Notes: generated from the letters alone by a model not told the origin. 64,000 nt of DNA from Conservatibacter flavescens (GCF_002795425.1 NZ_PHHA01000018.1:154460-218459), one strand, 5' to 3'; shown: positions 9,821-19,077, numbered from the stretch's first letter. Made by a program: numbers and translations.

Positions 9821-11707
9821 ATGACTCAAAATCAAGAAACTCGTGGCTTTCAGTCAGAAGTAAAACAATTATTACAATTAATGATTCATTCTCTATATTC
9901 TAATAAAGAGATTTTTTTACGTGAGTTAATTTCTAATGCCTCTGATGCTGCGGATAAATTGCGCTTTAAAGCACTATCAGCACCTGAACTGTATGAGGGT
10001 GATGGCGATTTAAAAGTGCGGATTAGTTTTGATGAGAAAAAAGGCACGTTAACGATCAGTGATAACGGGATTGGTATGAATCGTGAACAGGTGATTGATC
10101 ATTTGGGAACGATTGCCAAATCTGGAACGAAAGAATTCTTAAGCGCGTTGGGCGCAGATCAGGCGAAAGATAGCCAGTTAATAGGGCAGTTCGGTGTCGG
10201 TTTTTATTCCGCGTTTATTGTGGCGGATAAAGTTAGCGTAAAATCCCGTGCCGCAGGTGACGGCGCAGATAAAGGGGTATTATGGGAATCTGCCGGTGAA
10301 GGGGATTATACTGTTGCAGATATTGAGAAAAAAGATCGTGGTACGGAAATTACTTTACACTTGCGTGAAGATGAAAAAGAATTTCTAAATGATTGGCGTT
10401 TACGCGATATTATTAGTAAATACTCTGATCATATTGGTTTGCCGGTGGAAATTTTAGCAAAAGAATATGATGACGAGGGCAAGGAAACTGGGGTGAAATG
10501 GGAGAAAATTAATAAAGCCCAAGCCCTGTGGACCCGTAGTAAAGGTGAAATATCTGATGAGGAATATAAAGAATTCTATAAGCATTTAAGTCATGATTTT
10601 GCTGATCCATTGTTGTGGGCGCATAATAAAGTGGAAGGCAATCAAGAATATACTTCATTGCTTTATGTACCAAGCAAAGCGCCTTGGGATTTATTTAATC
10701 GTGAACATAAACACGGTTTAAAACTCTATGTACAACGTGTGTTTATTATGGACGATGCTGAGCAGTTTATGCCAAATTATCTCCGTTTTATGCGCGGGTT
10801 AATTGACAGTAACGATTTACCTCTGAATGTTTCTCGTGAGATTTTACAGGATAACAAAGTCACCGCTGCATTACGTAAAGCGTTGACCAAGCGTTCTTTG
10901 CAAATGTTGGAAAAATTGGCGAAAGACGATGAGGAAAAATACCAATCCTTTTGGCAACAATTTGGTTTGGTGTTGAAAGAAGGTCCTGCAGAAGATTTTG
11001 CGAATAAAGAAGCAATTGCTAAATTATTGCGTTTTGCTTCTACTCACAATGATAGCAATGTACAAAATGTGTCATTAGAAGATTATGTGAGCCGCATGAA
11101 AGAAGGGCAAAAAGCCATTTACTACATTACTGCAGATAGTTATATTGCAGCGAAAAATTCACCACATTTGGAGCTGTTTAATAAAAAAGGTATTGAGGTT
11201 TTACTGCTTTCTGACCGCATTGATGAATGGATGCTTAGTTATCTCACCGAGTTTGATGGCAAAGCATTACAAACTATCAGCAAAGCAGATTTAGATCTCG
11301 GTGATTTGGCAGATAAAGAACAAGAAGAAAGCCAAAAAGAACAGGACAAAGCCTTTGCAAGTTTTGTAGAACGAGTGAAAACCTTGTTAGGAGAACGTGT
11401 GAAAGATGTGCGTTTAACTCATCGTTTGACGGATACGCCAGCGGTTGTGTCTACAGATAACGATCAGATGACGACACAAATGGCAAAATTATTCGCTGCA
11501 GCGGGGCAACCTGTGCCAGAGGTAAAATATACATTTGAATTAAATCCTGAACACCAAATGGTGCAGAAAGTCGCGGATTTAGCGGATGAGGCTGAATTTG
11601 CAGATTGGATTGAATTATTACTCGAACAGGCGATGTTAGCTGAACGCGGGGCTTTGGAAAATCCAATCGCGTTTATTAAACGTGTGAATAAACTTTTGCA
11701 ACATTAA
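9821..11707 (+). CDS. htpG: molecular chaperone HtpG (Hsp90 family)
   Basis: Cytoplasmic ATP-dependent dimeric chaperone that acts late in folding of client proteins with DnaK. The 628 residues are full length (E. coli 624). The GHKL ATPase domain shows [21 protein letters not shown] and [11 protein letters not shown]. The middle domain has the catalytic-loop SREILQDNK, and the dimerisation domain is C-terminal. The gene stands alone behind a heat-shock type promoter, and no simple terminator follows directly. Transcripts may therefore enter the structured leader at 11718-11883. Confidence 0.97.
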   Translation: MTQNQETRGFQSEVKQLLQLMIHSLYSNKEIFLRELISNASDAADKLRFKALSAPELYEGDGDLKVRISFDEKKGTLTISDNGIGMNREQVIDHLGTIAKSGTKEFLSALGADQAKDSQLIGQFGVGFYSAFIVADKVSVKSRAAGDGADKGVLWESAGEGDYTVADIEKKDRGTEITLHLREDEKEFLNDWRLRDIISKYSDHIGLPVEILAKEYDDEGKETGVKWEKINKAQALWTRSKGEISDEEYKEFYKHLSHDFADPLLWAHNKVEGNQEYTSLLYVPSKAPWDLFNREHKHGLKLYVQRVFIMDDAEQFMPNYLRFMRGLIDSNDLPLNVSREILQDNKVTAALRKALTKRSLQMLEKLAKDDEEKYQSFWQQFGLVLKEGPAEDFANKEAIAKLLRFASTHNDSNVQNVSLEDYVSRMKEGQKAIYYITADSYIAAKNSPHLELFNKKGIEVLLLSDRIDEWMLSYLTEFDGKALQTISKADLDLGDLADKEQEESQKEQDKAFASFVERVKTLLGERVKDVRLTHRLTDTPAVVSTDNDQMTTQMAKLFAAAGQPVPEVKYTFELNPEHQMVQKVADLADEAEFADWIELLLEQAMLAERGALENPIAFIKRVNKLLQH

Positions 11708-11712
11708 TTTGT

Positions 11713-11718
11713 TATAAT
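11713..11718 (+). promoter_or_regulatory. extended -10 promoter inside the htpG-phosphopantetheinyl transferase gap
   Basis: TGTTATAAT (11710-11718) is a perfect extended -10 element (TGn then TATAAT), five bases after the htpG stop is read. There is no good -35. A start near 11725 would make a transcript that begins just after pairing element 1 of the leader described next. Confidence 0.5.
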
Positions 11719-11883
11719 AAGCCAATAATGTTATCTGGCTTAGATTGTTGATACAGTTCCATTTATTTCAGCAGATACTGATGATAAATGGGATTGTATC
11801 TTTAAGTAGAACAATGAGTTATGTCCTGAATAGGGAGATATCACTTTACCTATGCAAGCCAGATATTTGTATCTGGCTTTTTT
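11718..11883 (+). promoter_or_regulatory. structured leader with competing terminator/antiterminator (attenuator or riboswitch candidate)
   Basis: Four elements can pair in overlapping ways. Element 1, TAAGCCA (11718-11724), pairs with part of element 2 (11736-11742). Element 2, TATCTGGCTT (11732-11741), is fully complementary (10 bp) to element 3, AAGCCAGATA (11856-11865). Element 3 also pairs over 10 bp with element 4, TATCTGGCTT (11870-11879), which runs into six T. Between elements 2 and 3 lies a 17-bp hairpin (11750-11766 with 11784-11800, two G-T pairs, plus an inner TCAG/CTGA). The 1:2, 2:3, 3:4 layout is that of an attenuator. The gene controlled would be the phosphopantetheinyl transferase 12 bases after the T-tract. 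No known riboswitch class was recognised. A free small RNA is the alternative. Confidence 0.55.
11856..11883 (+). terminator. Rho-independent terminator upstream of the phosphopantetheinyl transferase gene
   Basis: Perfect 10-bp stem AAGCCAGATA / TATCTGGCTT with a 4-base loop and six T. It lies between htpG and the next gene, with the ribosome site of that gene (GGGAG) starting a few bases after it. It can serve htpG, or a regulated leader, or both. Confidence 0.88.
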
Positions 11884-11895
11884 ATTGGGAGCATT

Positions 11896-12618
11896 ATGGC
11901 ACTTTGTATCGCTTGGGGTAATATTCAACAGGAGTATCCATTGCAGGATATTCCCATCGGCTTATTAAATGCAAAACTACTACAAGCGCCAAAAATTCAA
12001 AATCAACGAACATTACGCCGCCATCGTAGTCGTTGGGTCGCGCATTTTTTATTGTGGCAATTATTAAAAAAAATGCAAATTGATACCGCACTTTTAGGGC
12101 AAATGGTTTTAAGTCATACTGGTCGACCTTATTTTGCTAAACAAAAAGGGATTGATTTTAATATTAGTCATTCAGGAGATTGGGTGGCTGTTGTGGTAAA
12201 TGTTGTTGAGAATGGGGAAAGTGCGGTGGGAATTGATATTGAATTTCCTGAACGTCAGCGGGATTTCCATGCATTGCTAGCACATTTTTCACCACAAGAC
12301 GAACAAGATTGGTTTAAACAACAGACGAATAGTGAGGAAAGTTTTTATCGCTGTTGGTGCTTGCGTGAGGCAGTGTTGAAATCGCAAGGTGCAGGCATTG
12401 CAAAATTATCTGAAGTATTACACCAGCCTTATTTGTTATCCCTTCATTCGGCTTATTGTCCTCAAGGTCAACTGGTATTTAGTGCAGGTTTACCTTTCTA
12501 TTTAGCTGTTTTTGGGGCGCAGCGGAGCTTGACTCAATTCGAGGCGTTTTATTGGTCAGGCAAAGAGATAGTGCCATATGATCTACAAAACGTCGTATAT
12601 TATTCAGTGAATTATTAA
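11896..12618 (+). CDS. 4'-phosphopantetheinyl transferase (Sfp/AcpT type)
   Basis: Transfers 4'-phosphopantetheine from CoA to a serine of carrier proteins. The 240 residues show the family motifs: a basic N-terminal region (RTLRRHRSRWVAHFLL), NISHSGDWV, the magnesium-binding GIDIEF, and FYRCWCLREAVLKSQGAGI. In the last motif the usual Lys-Glu is Arg-Glu. It resembles the H. influenzae HI0152 product. GGGAG lies 5 bases before the ATG, and the gene follows a possible attenuator. psiE begins 12 bases downstream and nudF after that, so the three probably form one transcript. The carrier-protein target cannot be told; no carrier gene is in the window. Confidence 0.88.
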   Translation: MALCIAWGNIQQEYPLQDIPIGLLNAKLLQAPKIQNQRTLRRHRSRWVAHFLLWQLLKKMQIDTALLGQMVLSHTGRPYFAKQKGIDFNISHSGDWVAVVVNVVENGESAVGIDIEFPERQRDFHALLAHFSPQDEQDWFKQQTNSEESFYRCWCLREAVLKSQGAGIAKLSEVLHQPYLLSLHSAYCPQGQLVFSAGLPFYLAVFGAQRSLTQFEAFYWSGKEIVPYDLQNVVYYSVNY

Positions 12619-12630
12619 ATGGAGTGAATT

Positions 12631-13056
12631 ATGGAAAACCAGGGGACAACAAAAGATAATCAGTTTGCTTTAAAAGTTTCTTCTGTATTACAGTGGATTT
12701 TGAATGTGTCATTATTAGTTTTAGCCATGATTTTGGTGGTTTTTTTAGGGAAAGAAACCTATGAACTGATCATTGTCTTACTGATTTCTGCGGAGGAAAA
12801 AGTCTCCTACTTACTGATTGAAAAGATCGTCGTATATTTTTTATATTTCGAATTTTTAGCGCTTATCGTGAAATACTTTAAAACGAATTACCATTTTCCA
12901 CTGCGTTATTTTTTATATATTGGTATTACCGCAATGATTCGTTTAATTATTGTGGATCACTCTAGTGCAATGAATACATTATTATTTGCAGGCGCGATTT
13001 TATTGATGGTGATTGCATTATTCGTGGTGAGTTCAGAGAGATTGAAAAGGAGTTAA
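12631..13056 (+). CDS. psiE: phosphate-starvation-inducible protein PsiE family
   Basis: Small inner-membrane protein of unknown activity. The 141 residues have four hydrophobic segments. Conserved stretches are [54 protein letters not shown] and SERLKRS, all close to E. coli PsiE (136 residues). GGAG lies before the ATG. It lies between the phosphopantetheinyl transferase gene (12-base gap) and nudF (5-base gap). Confidence 0.93.
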   Translation: MENQGTTKDNQFALKVSSVLQWILNVSLLVLAMILVVFLGKETYELIIVLLISAEEKVSYLLIEKIVVYFLYFEFLALIVKYFKTNYHFPLRYFLYIGITAMIRLIIVDHSSAMNTLLFAGAILLMVIALFVVSSERLKRS

Positions 13057-13061
13057 GGGGT

Positions 13062-13685
13062 ATGGAAAAATTAACACAATTTAGTCAGCAAGATATTGAG
13101 ATTCTGCAAAGTGAGACCTTATATCAAGGTTTTTTTACCTTAAAAAGAATTCAGTTCCGTCATAAATTATTTGCTGGAGGAGTAAGCGGGGTGGTGACAC
13201 GAGAGCTTTTAGTCAAAGGCGCTGCTTCAGTGGTTATTGCTTATGATCCTCAAGCCGATGCGGTAGTGATGGTAGAACAAGTACGTATTGGCGCTTATGA
13301 TCCGAGTATACCTAATTCTCCTTGGTTACTTGAAATGATTGCTGGAATGGTTGAAGAAGGCGAAGCGCCAGAAGATGTGGCATTGCGTGAAAGCCAAGAA
13401 GAAGCGGGGATTGAGATCCAGGATTTAGCTCATGTATTAAGTGTTTGGGATAGCCCTGGTGGAGTGTTAGAACGTATCCATTTCTTCGTCGGGAGAGTGG
13501 ATTCTACACAAGCGAAGGGAATTCATGGGTTAGCTGAAGAAAATGAAGATATTCGTGTACATGTTATTCCTCGAAATATGGCTTACCAATGGGTGAACAG
13601 TGGGAAAATTGATAATGCATTAGCGGTGATTGCTTTACAGTGGCTTCAATTAAATTATGTAAACTTACAGAAAAAATGGGAATGA
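13062..13685 (+). CDS. nudF: ADP-ribose pyrophosphatase NudF
   Basis: Nudix hydrolase cleaving ADP-ribose to AMP and ribose-5-phosphate. The Nudix box is GMVEEGEAPEDVALRESQEEAGIE (residues about 105-128) with all the metal-binding glutamates. The preceding VVMVEQVRIGAYD and following WDSPGGVLERIHFFVGRVD segments are typical of the NudF group. The 207 residues fit (E. coli 209). It follows psiE by 5 bases. cpdA comes 139 bases later, as in other Pasteurellaceae. Confidence 0.94.
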   Translation: MEKLTQFSQQDIEILQSETLYQGFFTLKRIQFRHKLFAGGVSGVVTRELLVKGAASVVIAYDPQADAVVMVEQVRIGAYDPSIPNSPWLLEMIAGMVEEGEAPEDVALRESQEEAGIEIQDLAHVLSVWDSPGGVLERIHFFVGRVDSTQAKGIHGLAEENEDIRVHVIPRNMAYQWVNSGKIDNALAVIALQWLQLNYVNLQKKWE

Positions 13686-13824
13686 AAAATGTGATATAGG
13701 TAGAAATTTTTGAAAAAATCTTCAAAAAATATGAGCTATATAACATTTTTGACTTTTTTTAAATGCAAAAAATTTTATATTATGTAGAGTAATAAGTTGT
13801 TGTTTTAATTCCTAGGAGTTCATT

Positions 13825-14655
13825 GTGTTAAGTTCGTTTTCATTGAATACCGCTGATTCAGTTGTTCGGTTTTTACAGATTACCGATCCACATTTATTCA
13901 AGGAGGAAAATAGCGATCTACTGGGGATTAATACGTTAGAAAGCTTTAAGCAAGTATTAACTGAAATTTTACAACAAGATTTCCCTTATGAATTTGTTTT
14001 AGCGACGGGAGATATTGTTCAGGATAGTAGTGATGAAGCGTATCAGCGATTTGTTCAGTTAGTGCAATGTTTAGAGAAAACGGTCTTTTGGATTCCAGGA
14101 AATCATGATTTTCAACCTAAAATGTTTGATTACCTTACGGGACAATATGGAAACATCAATCCGAATAAGCATATTCTAGCCGGAGAACATTGGCAAATAC
14201 TCATGCTAGATAGCCAAGTGTTTGGTGTTCCACATGGTCAATTAAGCCAATATCAACTTGATTGGCTTGTTGCTAAATTGAAAGAATATCCAAATCGTTA
14301 TAGTTTAGTGGTTCTACATCATCATATATTGCCAACGCATTCCAGTTGGCTTGATCAACATAATTTGCGAAATTTGCATGATCTGATGGAAGCGCTATCT
14401 CCGTTTGAGAAAGTGAAAGGCATATTGCATGGGCATATTCATCAGCAGGTTGATGATTATTGGCACGGGTATAAGGTGATGTCAACGCCATCAACGTGTA
14501 TTCAATTTAAACCAGACTGCCATCAATTTACATTAGACAATTTGCAACCGGGTTGGCGAGAAATTGAGTTACATGCTGATGGAAATATTTATACTCAAGT
14601 AAAACGGATTCAACAAAAGACATTCCTGCCAAATTTTAAGGAAGAAGGATATTAG
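13825..14655 (+). CDS. cpdA: 3',5'-cyclic-AMP phosphodiesterase CpdA (Icc)
   Basis: Hydrolyses cAMP to AMP and so tunes CRP activity. It is a calcineurin-like metallophosphoesterase of 276 residues, with metal-ligand motifs ITDPHLF, LATGDIVQD, IPGNHDF, VLHHHILP and GILHGHIHQ. AGGAG lies before the ATG. It is relevant here because several operons downstream in the window have CRP-site sequences. Confidence 0.95.
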   Translation: MLSSFSLNTADSVVRFLQITDPHLFKEENSDLLGINTLESFKQVLTEILQQDFPYEFVLATGDIVQDSSDEAYQRFVQLVQCLEKTVFWIPGNHDFQPKMFDYLTGQYGNINPNKHILAGEHWQILMLDSQVFGVPHGQLSQYQLDWLVAKLKEYPNRYSLVVLHHHILPTHSSWLDQHNLRNLHDLMEALSPFEKVKGILHGHIHQQVDDYWHGYKVMSTPSTCIQFKPDCHQFTLDNLQPGWREIELHADGNIYTQVKRIQQKTFLPNFKEEGY

Positions 14656-14742
14656 GTTTGTTAGACCTAAGGATCTCGTGAGTTTGTGTTTAAACCTCGA
14701 TCTAAAATGTAAGATTTTGATAAAAAAATATGAATATTTGCT

Positions 14743-14774
14743 TGTTATTATTTAGTTTTCAGCTAACAATAACA
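14743..14774 (+). promoter_or_regulatory. imperfect inverted repeat before fadI
   Basis: TGTTATTATTTAG (14743-14755) and CTAACAATAACA (14763-14774) form an inverted repeat with a one-base bulge around an 8-base centre. It lies 26 bases before fadI, next to its ribosome site. It could be a repressor site (a fatty-acid regulator would fit) or an mRNA hairpin. Nothing identifies the binder. Confidence 0.35.
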
Positions 14775-14800
14775 GGTAATTTTTCTCCTTAGGGGCAATT

Positions 14801-16108
14801 ATGTTTTCGGAACAAACCTTAATCACGCCAAAAGGGCAACGCATTGCTATTGTTGCCGCTTTACGTACTCCTTTTCATCAAAAAGATACCGGCTTTAAAG
14901 ATTCTTTTGCCATTGATCTTGGGACAATGGTGACAAATGAGTTACTAAATCGAGTACCTATTGAACGGGATTTGATTCAGCAGCTCGTCTTTGGCCAAGT
15001 GACACAGCATTCGGCGATTCAAAATATTTCACGAGGAATTGCAGTATCATTAGGTATGCCATGGGTTCAAGCTTATTCTATTAGCAGTTCTTGTATTACG
15101 GGCTTGCAAGCTGTTGCCAATGTCACTACGAGTATCTTATCGGGCTCAATTAAAGCAGGAATCGCAGGCGGTTCAGATTCTATATCTAACTCGTCAATTA
15201 GTTTAAATCCACGTCTTATTCAAGTCGTAAAAGATATTATTAGAGCCGAAGGACTTGAACATAAATTTCATTTAATCCGAAATTTAACTTGGGCGGATCT
15301 AAAACCTTATGGTGTCAGCTTAAAAGATTATGTCACGGATTATTCTGTAGCAGATGTCTCAGAGCAAATGGCAAAAAATTTCCATATTAGCCGACAAGAA
15401 CAAGATGAATTTACTGTTCGCTCCCATCGCTTAGCGAATGAGGCTTGGCAAGGCGGCAGTATTCGCGAATCTGTTATGCTGTCTTTTCCTTCACCTTACG
15501 ACAATTTTGTTGTCGCAGATAATTTAATTGAGCATAGTTTAAAACCACATCGTTATGAGCGTTATTCCCCGATTGTGGATAAAAAATATGGCTCTGTGAC
15601 AGATTGGAATATTGCGAAATCATGTGATGGCGCAGGGGCAGTAATGTTAATACGTGAAGATATTGCCAAAGCAGAAGGTTTAGATATTTTGGGTTATATC
15701 CGTAGTTATGCCATGACAGGGAATGATGTTTGGGAAAATATGTTGACTGGTTCAACTTATGCTTCCTCCATTGCGTTGTCACGGGCAAATGTGCAGTTAG
15801 CTGATATTGATTTGATTGATATGCATGAGTCGTCAGCTGCACAAACACTGGCGAATTTACGCTTATTTGAAGACGAGCAATTTGCGCAACATGCATTGAA
15901 TAGGACTGCCGCGTTAGGTCAAGTCGATATGGATAAATTTAATGTATTAGGCGGCTCGTTAGCTTATGGTAATCCGCGTGCGGTAACGAGTTTACGTATT
16001 TTAATCCAGTCTTTATTTGAACTAAAACGTCGTGGTGGACGTTTGTCTTTAGTGGCAGCAAGTGGGCTAGGTGGCTTGGGTGCGGCAATGGTATTGGAAA
16101 GCGAATAG
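14801..16108 (+). CDS. fadI: FadI-like acetyl-CoA acyltransferase (thiolase) lacking two catalytic residues
   Basis: Full-length homologue (435 residues) of FadI, the thiolase of the FadIJ beta-oxidation complex. It aligns end to end with E. coli FadI (RIAIVAALRTPFHQK, GAGAVMLI, IDMHESSAAQTLANL, KFNVLGGSLAYG, GGLGAAMVLESE). The acyl-accepting cysteine is present (SSSC, Cys98). The catalytic His of the GHP motif is Asn (GNP, Asn391), the second catalytic Cys is Ser (AAS, Ser421), and HEAFA is HESSA. The DNA is clear at these codons and the frame is intact. The protein is probably not a normal thiolase. It may be decaying or may have a new role. fadJ follows 10 bases later. Confidence 0.85.
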   Translation: MFSEQTLITPKGQRIAIVAALRTPFHQKDTGFKDSFAIDLGTMVTNELLNRVPIERDLIQQLVFGQVTQHSAIQNISRGIAVSLGMPWVQAYSISSSCITGLQAVANVTTSILSGSIKAGIAGGSDSISNSSISLNPRLIQVVKDIIRAEGLEHKFHLIRNLTWADLKPYGVSLKDYVTDYSVADVSEQMAKNFHISRQEQDEFTVRSHRLANEAWQGGSIRESVMLSFPSPYDNFVVADNLIEHSLKPHRYERYSPIVDKKYGSVTDWNIAKSCDGAGAVMLIREDIAKAEGLDILGYIRSYAMTGNDVWENMLTGSTYASSIALSRANVQLADIDLIDMHESSAAQTLANLRLFEDEQFAQHALNRTAALGQVDMDKFNVLGGSLAYGNPRAVTSLRILIQSLFELKRRGGRLSLVAASGLGGLGAAMVLESE

Positions 16109-16118
16109 GGGAAATGAT

Positions 16119-18239
16119 ATGGAACAACAACTAGTAGAAGCATCAGCATTTCATTTTTCCATACAAGATCAAATAGGAATTGTCACAATAGATAGCCCAA
16201 ATAAGCCTTATAATCTGTTAAAGGCAAATTTTATTGAAGCACTGCGTGAAATTCTCGGCACTGTTTTACATCAGCAGTTAAAAGGGATTCTATTTGTTTC
16301 GGCTAAGGAAGAGAATTTTGTGCGCGGTTTCGACTTGTCGGAATTGGAACAAAAGAATAGTGCCGAGCTTGCGCAATTTTCTGCCCAAGCTCAAGAAGTG
16401 CTGCGTGAGATTGAATGTTTGAAAATACCCACAGTAGCCGCGATTCATGGAGATTGCTATGGATTAGGTCTGGAGTTAGCATTAGCCTGTAATATACGCG
16501 TGGCAAGTAGTGATTTTTGTACACAGTTTGCATTACCACAAGTACGTTCAGGGATCGTTCCATTTGCTGGAGGGGTATGGCGTTTAACACAATGTGTTGG
16601 ATTAAAATCTGCGACTGAGCTTTTGTTAACTGGAAATAAGATTCATGCCAAGACAGCTTTAGATTTGGGGTTAGTGCATGATGTGGTCACAAAAAATATT
16701 TTAATGTCAACCGCACTTTCTTATTTCACTTCTCCGCAACAACCACACTCAGTTTTACCTCGAACAAGACAGTGGTTAAAACAAATACAAAGTGCGGTAG
16801 AAAAATATCCAATTTCTCGCGAGTATTTACTTGAACGCGTCGAAAATAAAGTGGCCTTGAAAGCTTTCGATAATTCTCCTGTGACTGAAAGCCTGATCAA
16901 GGTATTGAAAGAATGTGATGCTAAATCGATGTTGGACGCGGAAAAAAATGCTTTTGTATCATTATTTTTTAGTGAACAATCACGCGTGTTACGCCATTTA
17001 GAATATACAACACGCGCAATGAAAAACCAATATCGTCAACGAGCGAATGTACGTGATGTTAAGAGTGTTGCGATTTTAGGCAGTGGTTTTATGGGAGCTG
17101 GAATAGCTTATATTACAGCCCATCGCGCTAATATTCCTGTGCGAATAAAAGATATTCATCCTGATGGTATTGTGAAAGCATTACATTGGACATATTCTTT
17201 ATTGCAAAAAGCAGTGATTGACGGGGCATTGTCTGTTGGGCGGATGCGTCAGCAAATGCAGTTAATTTCAGGTGGTGAGCGTTTCATCGGTAAGTCATCT
17301 GCAGATATGGTTATCGAAGCTGTGTATGAAGATTTAGCTCTGAAACAGCAAATGGTACAGGAAAGTGAAAAATATTATGGTGACAATATCGTTTTTGCGA
17401 CGAATACCTCGACACTGTCGATAGCAGAAATTGCTTCTGTGGCAAAACGCCCAGATAATGTGATTGGTTTTCACTATTTTAATCCGGTATCACATCGAAA
17501 AATGCTAGAGATAATTCCTCATGAGGAAACATCTGAACAGACGATTGCCACGGCTATTCATTTTGCGATTCAGCAAGGCAAAATTCCATTTTTAGTTGCA
17601 GACAGTCCAGGATTTTTTGTTAATCGTGTTTTAACGCCTTATTTACTTGAGGCAATTCACTGTATTATTGATGGTGAGGCAGTGGAATTTATTGATCGAG
17701 CTTTGCAGGAGTTTGGCTTTGATATTGGGCCGTTAATGATGATTGATGAATCGGGTTTAGATGTATTGGTTAAATCCTTGCCACGTTTGCAAGAAAAATT
17801 AGGCACACGTTTCACATTACACGAGAAGATACATTTACTCATTGAAAACGATCGTAAAGGGGTAAAAAATCGACGTGGTTTTTATTTATATGATAAAGAT
17901 GAAAATCGGACGGGAGTAGATAAAAGTATTTATCATGTTCTCGAAGTGATTACATCTAATGATTTAGAAACAGAGCAGGTGGCAAGACGTTGTTTGCTAA
18001 TGATGCTCAATGAAGCAGCCTATTGTTTACAAGAAAATGTGATTTCAAGCGTTGAAGAAGGTAATGTAGCTTCTGTATTAGGCGCGTTTTTCCCAAGTTT
18101 TAGAGGTGGCATTTACGCGTATATGGATAAAATTGGTGCGAAAAATATTGTGGCAGAATTATTACACCATGTCGCATTATACGGGGAACGTTTTACGCCT
18201 TGTGAATGGTTGATACGTAAGGCTGAACAGGAAGGATAG
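16119..18239 (+). CDS. fadJ: FadJ-like enoyl-CoA hydratase/3-hydroxyacyl-CoA dehydrogenase, hydratase site altered
   Basis: Bifunctional beta-oxidation protein of 706 residues (E. coli FadJ 714). In the N-terminal crotonase domain Glu119 is kept (GLGLELALAC). The second catalytic Glu is Gln141 (LPQV instead of LPEV), the AGAD oxyanion segment reads RGFD, and PGSGGTQRL reads PFAGGVWRL. The central NAD-binding domain is normal (VAILGSGFMGAGIAY), with the catalytic His in GFHYFNPV and Glu in LEIIPHEE. The C-terminal DRKGVKNRRGFYLY is conserved. So the dehydrogenase half looks active and the hydratase half doubtful. The start ATG at 16119 has GGGGA 7 bases upstream. It is probably co-transcribed with fadI and with the next gene. 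Confidence 0.87.
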   Translation: MEQQLVEASAFHFSIQDQIGIVTIDSPNKPYNLLKANFIEALREILGTVLHQQLKGILFVSAKEENFVRGFDLSELEQKNSAELAQFSAQAQEVLREIECLKIPTVAAIHGDCYGLGLELALACNIRVASSDFCTQFALPQVRSGIVPFAGGVWRLTQCVGLKSATELLLTGNKIHAKTALDLGLVHDVVTKNILMSTALSYFTSPQQPHSVLPRTRQWLKQIQSAVEKYPISREYLLERVENKVALKAFDNSPVTESLIKVLKECDAKSMLDAEKNAFVSLFFSEQSRVLRHLEYTTRAMKNQYRQRANVRDVKSVAILGSGFMGAGIAYITAHRANIPVRIKDIHPDGIVKALHWTYSLLQKAVIDGALSVGRMRQQMQLISGGERFIGKSSADMVIEAVYEDLALKQQMVQESEKYYGDNIVFATNTSTLSIAEIASVAKRPDNVIGFHYFNPVSHRKMLEIIPHEETSEQTIATAIHFAIQQGKIPFLVADSPGFFVNRVLTPYLLEAIHCIIDGEAVEFIDRALQEFGFDIGPLMMIDESGLDVLVKSLPRLQEKLGTRFTLHEKIHLLIENDRKGVKNRRGFYLYDKDENRTGVDKSIYHVLEVITSNDLETEQVARRCLLMMLNEAAYCLQENVISSVEEGNVASVLGAFFPSFRGGIYAYMDKIGAKNIVAELLHHVALYGERFTPCEWLIRKAEQEG

Positions 18240-18244
18240 AGGAA

Positions 18245-19063
18245 ATGAAATCAGTTGCTATTGTTGGATTAGGTTGGTTAGGTGTTCCTTTGGCCAAACA
18301 CTTACAGCATTTGGGGTGGGAAGTCAAAGGAAGTAAACGGACCCATGAAGGTGTGGAGCAAATGCGTTTATTTGGCATAGAAACCTATCACCTTGAACTT
18401 ACTCCAGAAATAAATGCTGATCCTGATGATCTTACGTTATTATTCTCGGTTGATGCGTTGGTGATCAATATCCCGCCTAGCCAATATTTTTTTGATATGA
18501 CACAATATATTCTCGGTATAGAGAATGTATTAAATGAAGCGTTATTACACGGTGTGCAACAGGTTATTTTTATTAGTTCGACATCGGTATTTCCTGAGGT
18601 ATCTGGTCAATTTGATGAGTCCATTCTGCCACAACCTACCTCACTAACGGCGAAGGGATTATATGAAATTGAACAACGTTTGCTTGCGTGTCAGCATATT
18701 CATATGGATATTATTCGCTTTGCAGGATTAGTGGGAGAGGGGCGACATCCGGTACATACGTTGTCTAAACGAGAAAATGTGGTGGGCGGGAATCAACCTG
18801 TGAATTTGGTACATTTAGATGATTGTGCGCGTGCAATTCAACTTTTGCTTGAAACACCAAGTTTTCAACGTGTATATCATTTATCCGCGCCAATACACCC
18901 AACTAAGCAGGATTATTATACATATTGTGCAGAAAAACTCGGCATAAATGTACCGCACTTTATCAGCTCTGACCAAGCTCCTCAGCGCATTATTCTTGGT
19001 GATAAAATTTGTCATGAACTCGGGTTTGTGTATCAATATCCCGATCCTAAAATGATGATATAG
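18245..19063 (+). CDS. NAD(P)-dependent epimerase/dehydratase-like protein (YeeZ family)
   Basis: The 272-residue protein has a Rossmann N-terminus (VAIVGLGWLGVPLAKHL), then VFISSTSVFPEVSGQFDE and HLDDCARAIQLLLE, as in SDR-type proteins of the YeeZ group. The extended-SDR YxxxK motif is not clear: YEIEQRLL occupies its place. Catalysis is therefore uncertain. The substrate is unknown. It starts 5 bases after fadJ, so it is transcribed with it. It ends 14 bases before a convergent gene. Confidence 0.75.
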   Translation: MKSVAIVGLGWLGVPLAKHLQHLGWEVKGSKRTHEGVEQMRLFGIETYHLELTPEINADPDDLTLLFSVDALVINIPPSQYFFDMTQYILGIENVLNEALLHGVQQVIFISSTSVFPEVSGQFDESILPQPTSLTAKGLYEIEQRLLACQHIHMDIIRFAGLVGEGRHPVHTLSKRENVVGGNQPVNLVHLDDCARAIQLLLETPSFQRVYHLSAPIHPTKQDYYTYCAEKLGINVPHFISSDQAPQRIILGDKICHELGFVYQYPDPKMMI

Positions 19064-19077
19064 GGCAAAATATCAGG

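Noticed and set aside
11728..11751. Possible leader peptide MLSGLDC in the attenuator-like region
   Set aside because: Seven codons with no Shine-Dalgarno and no run of one amino acid. It overlaps element 2 by chance as easily as by design.
15474..15896. 140-codon minus-strand frame within fadI
   Set aside because: Antisense shadow of a conserved gene.
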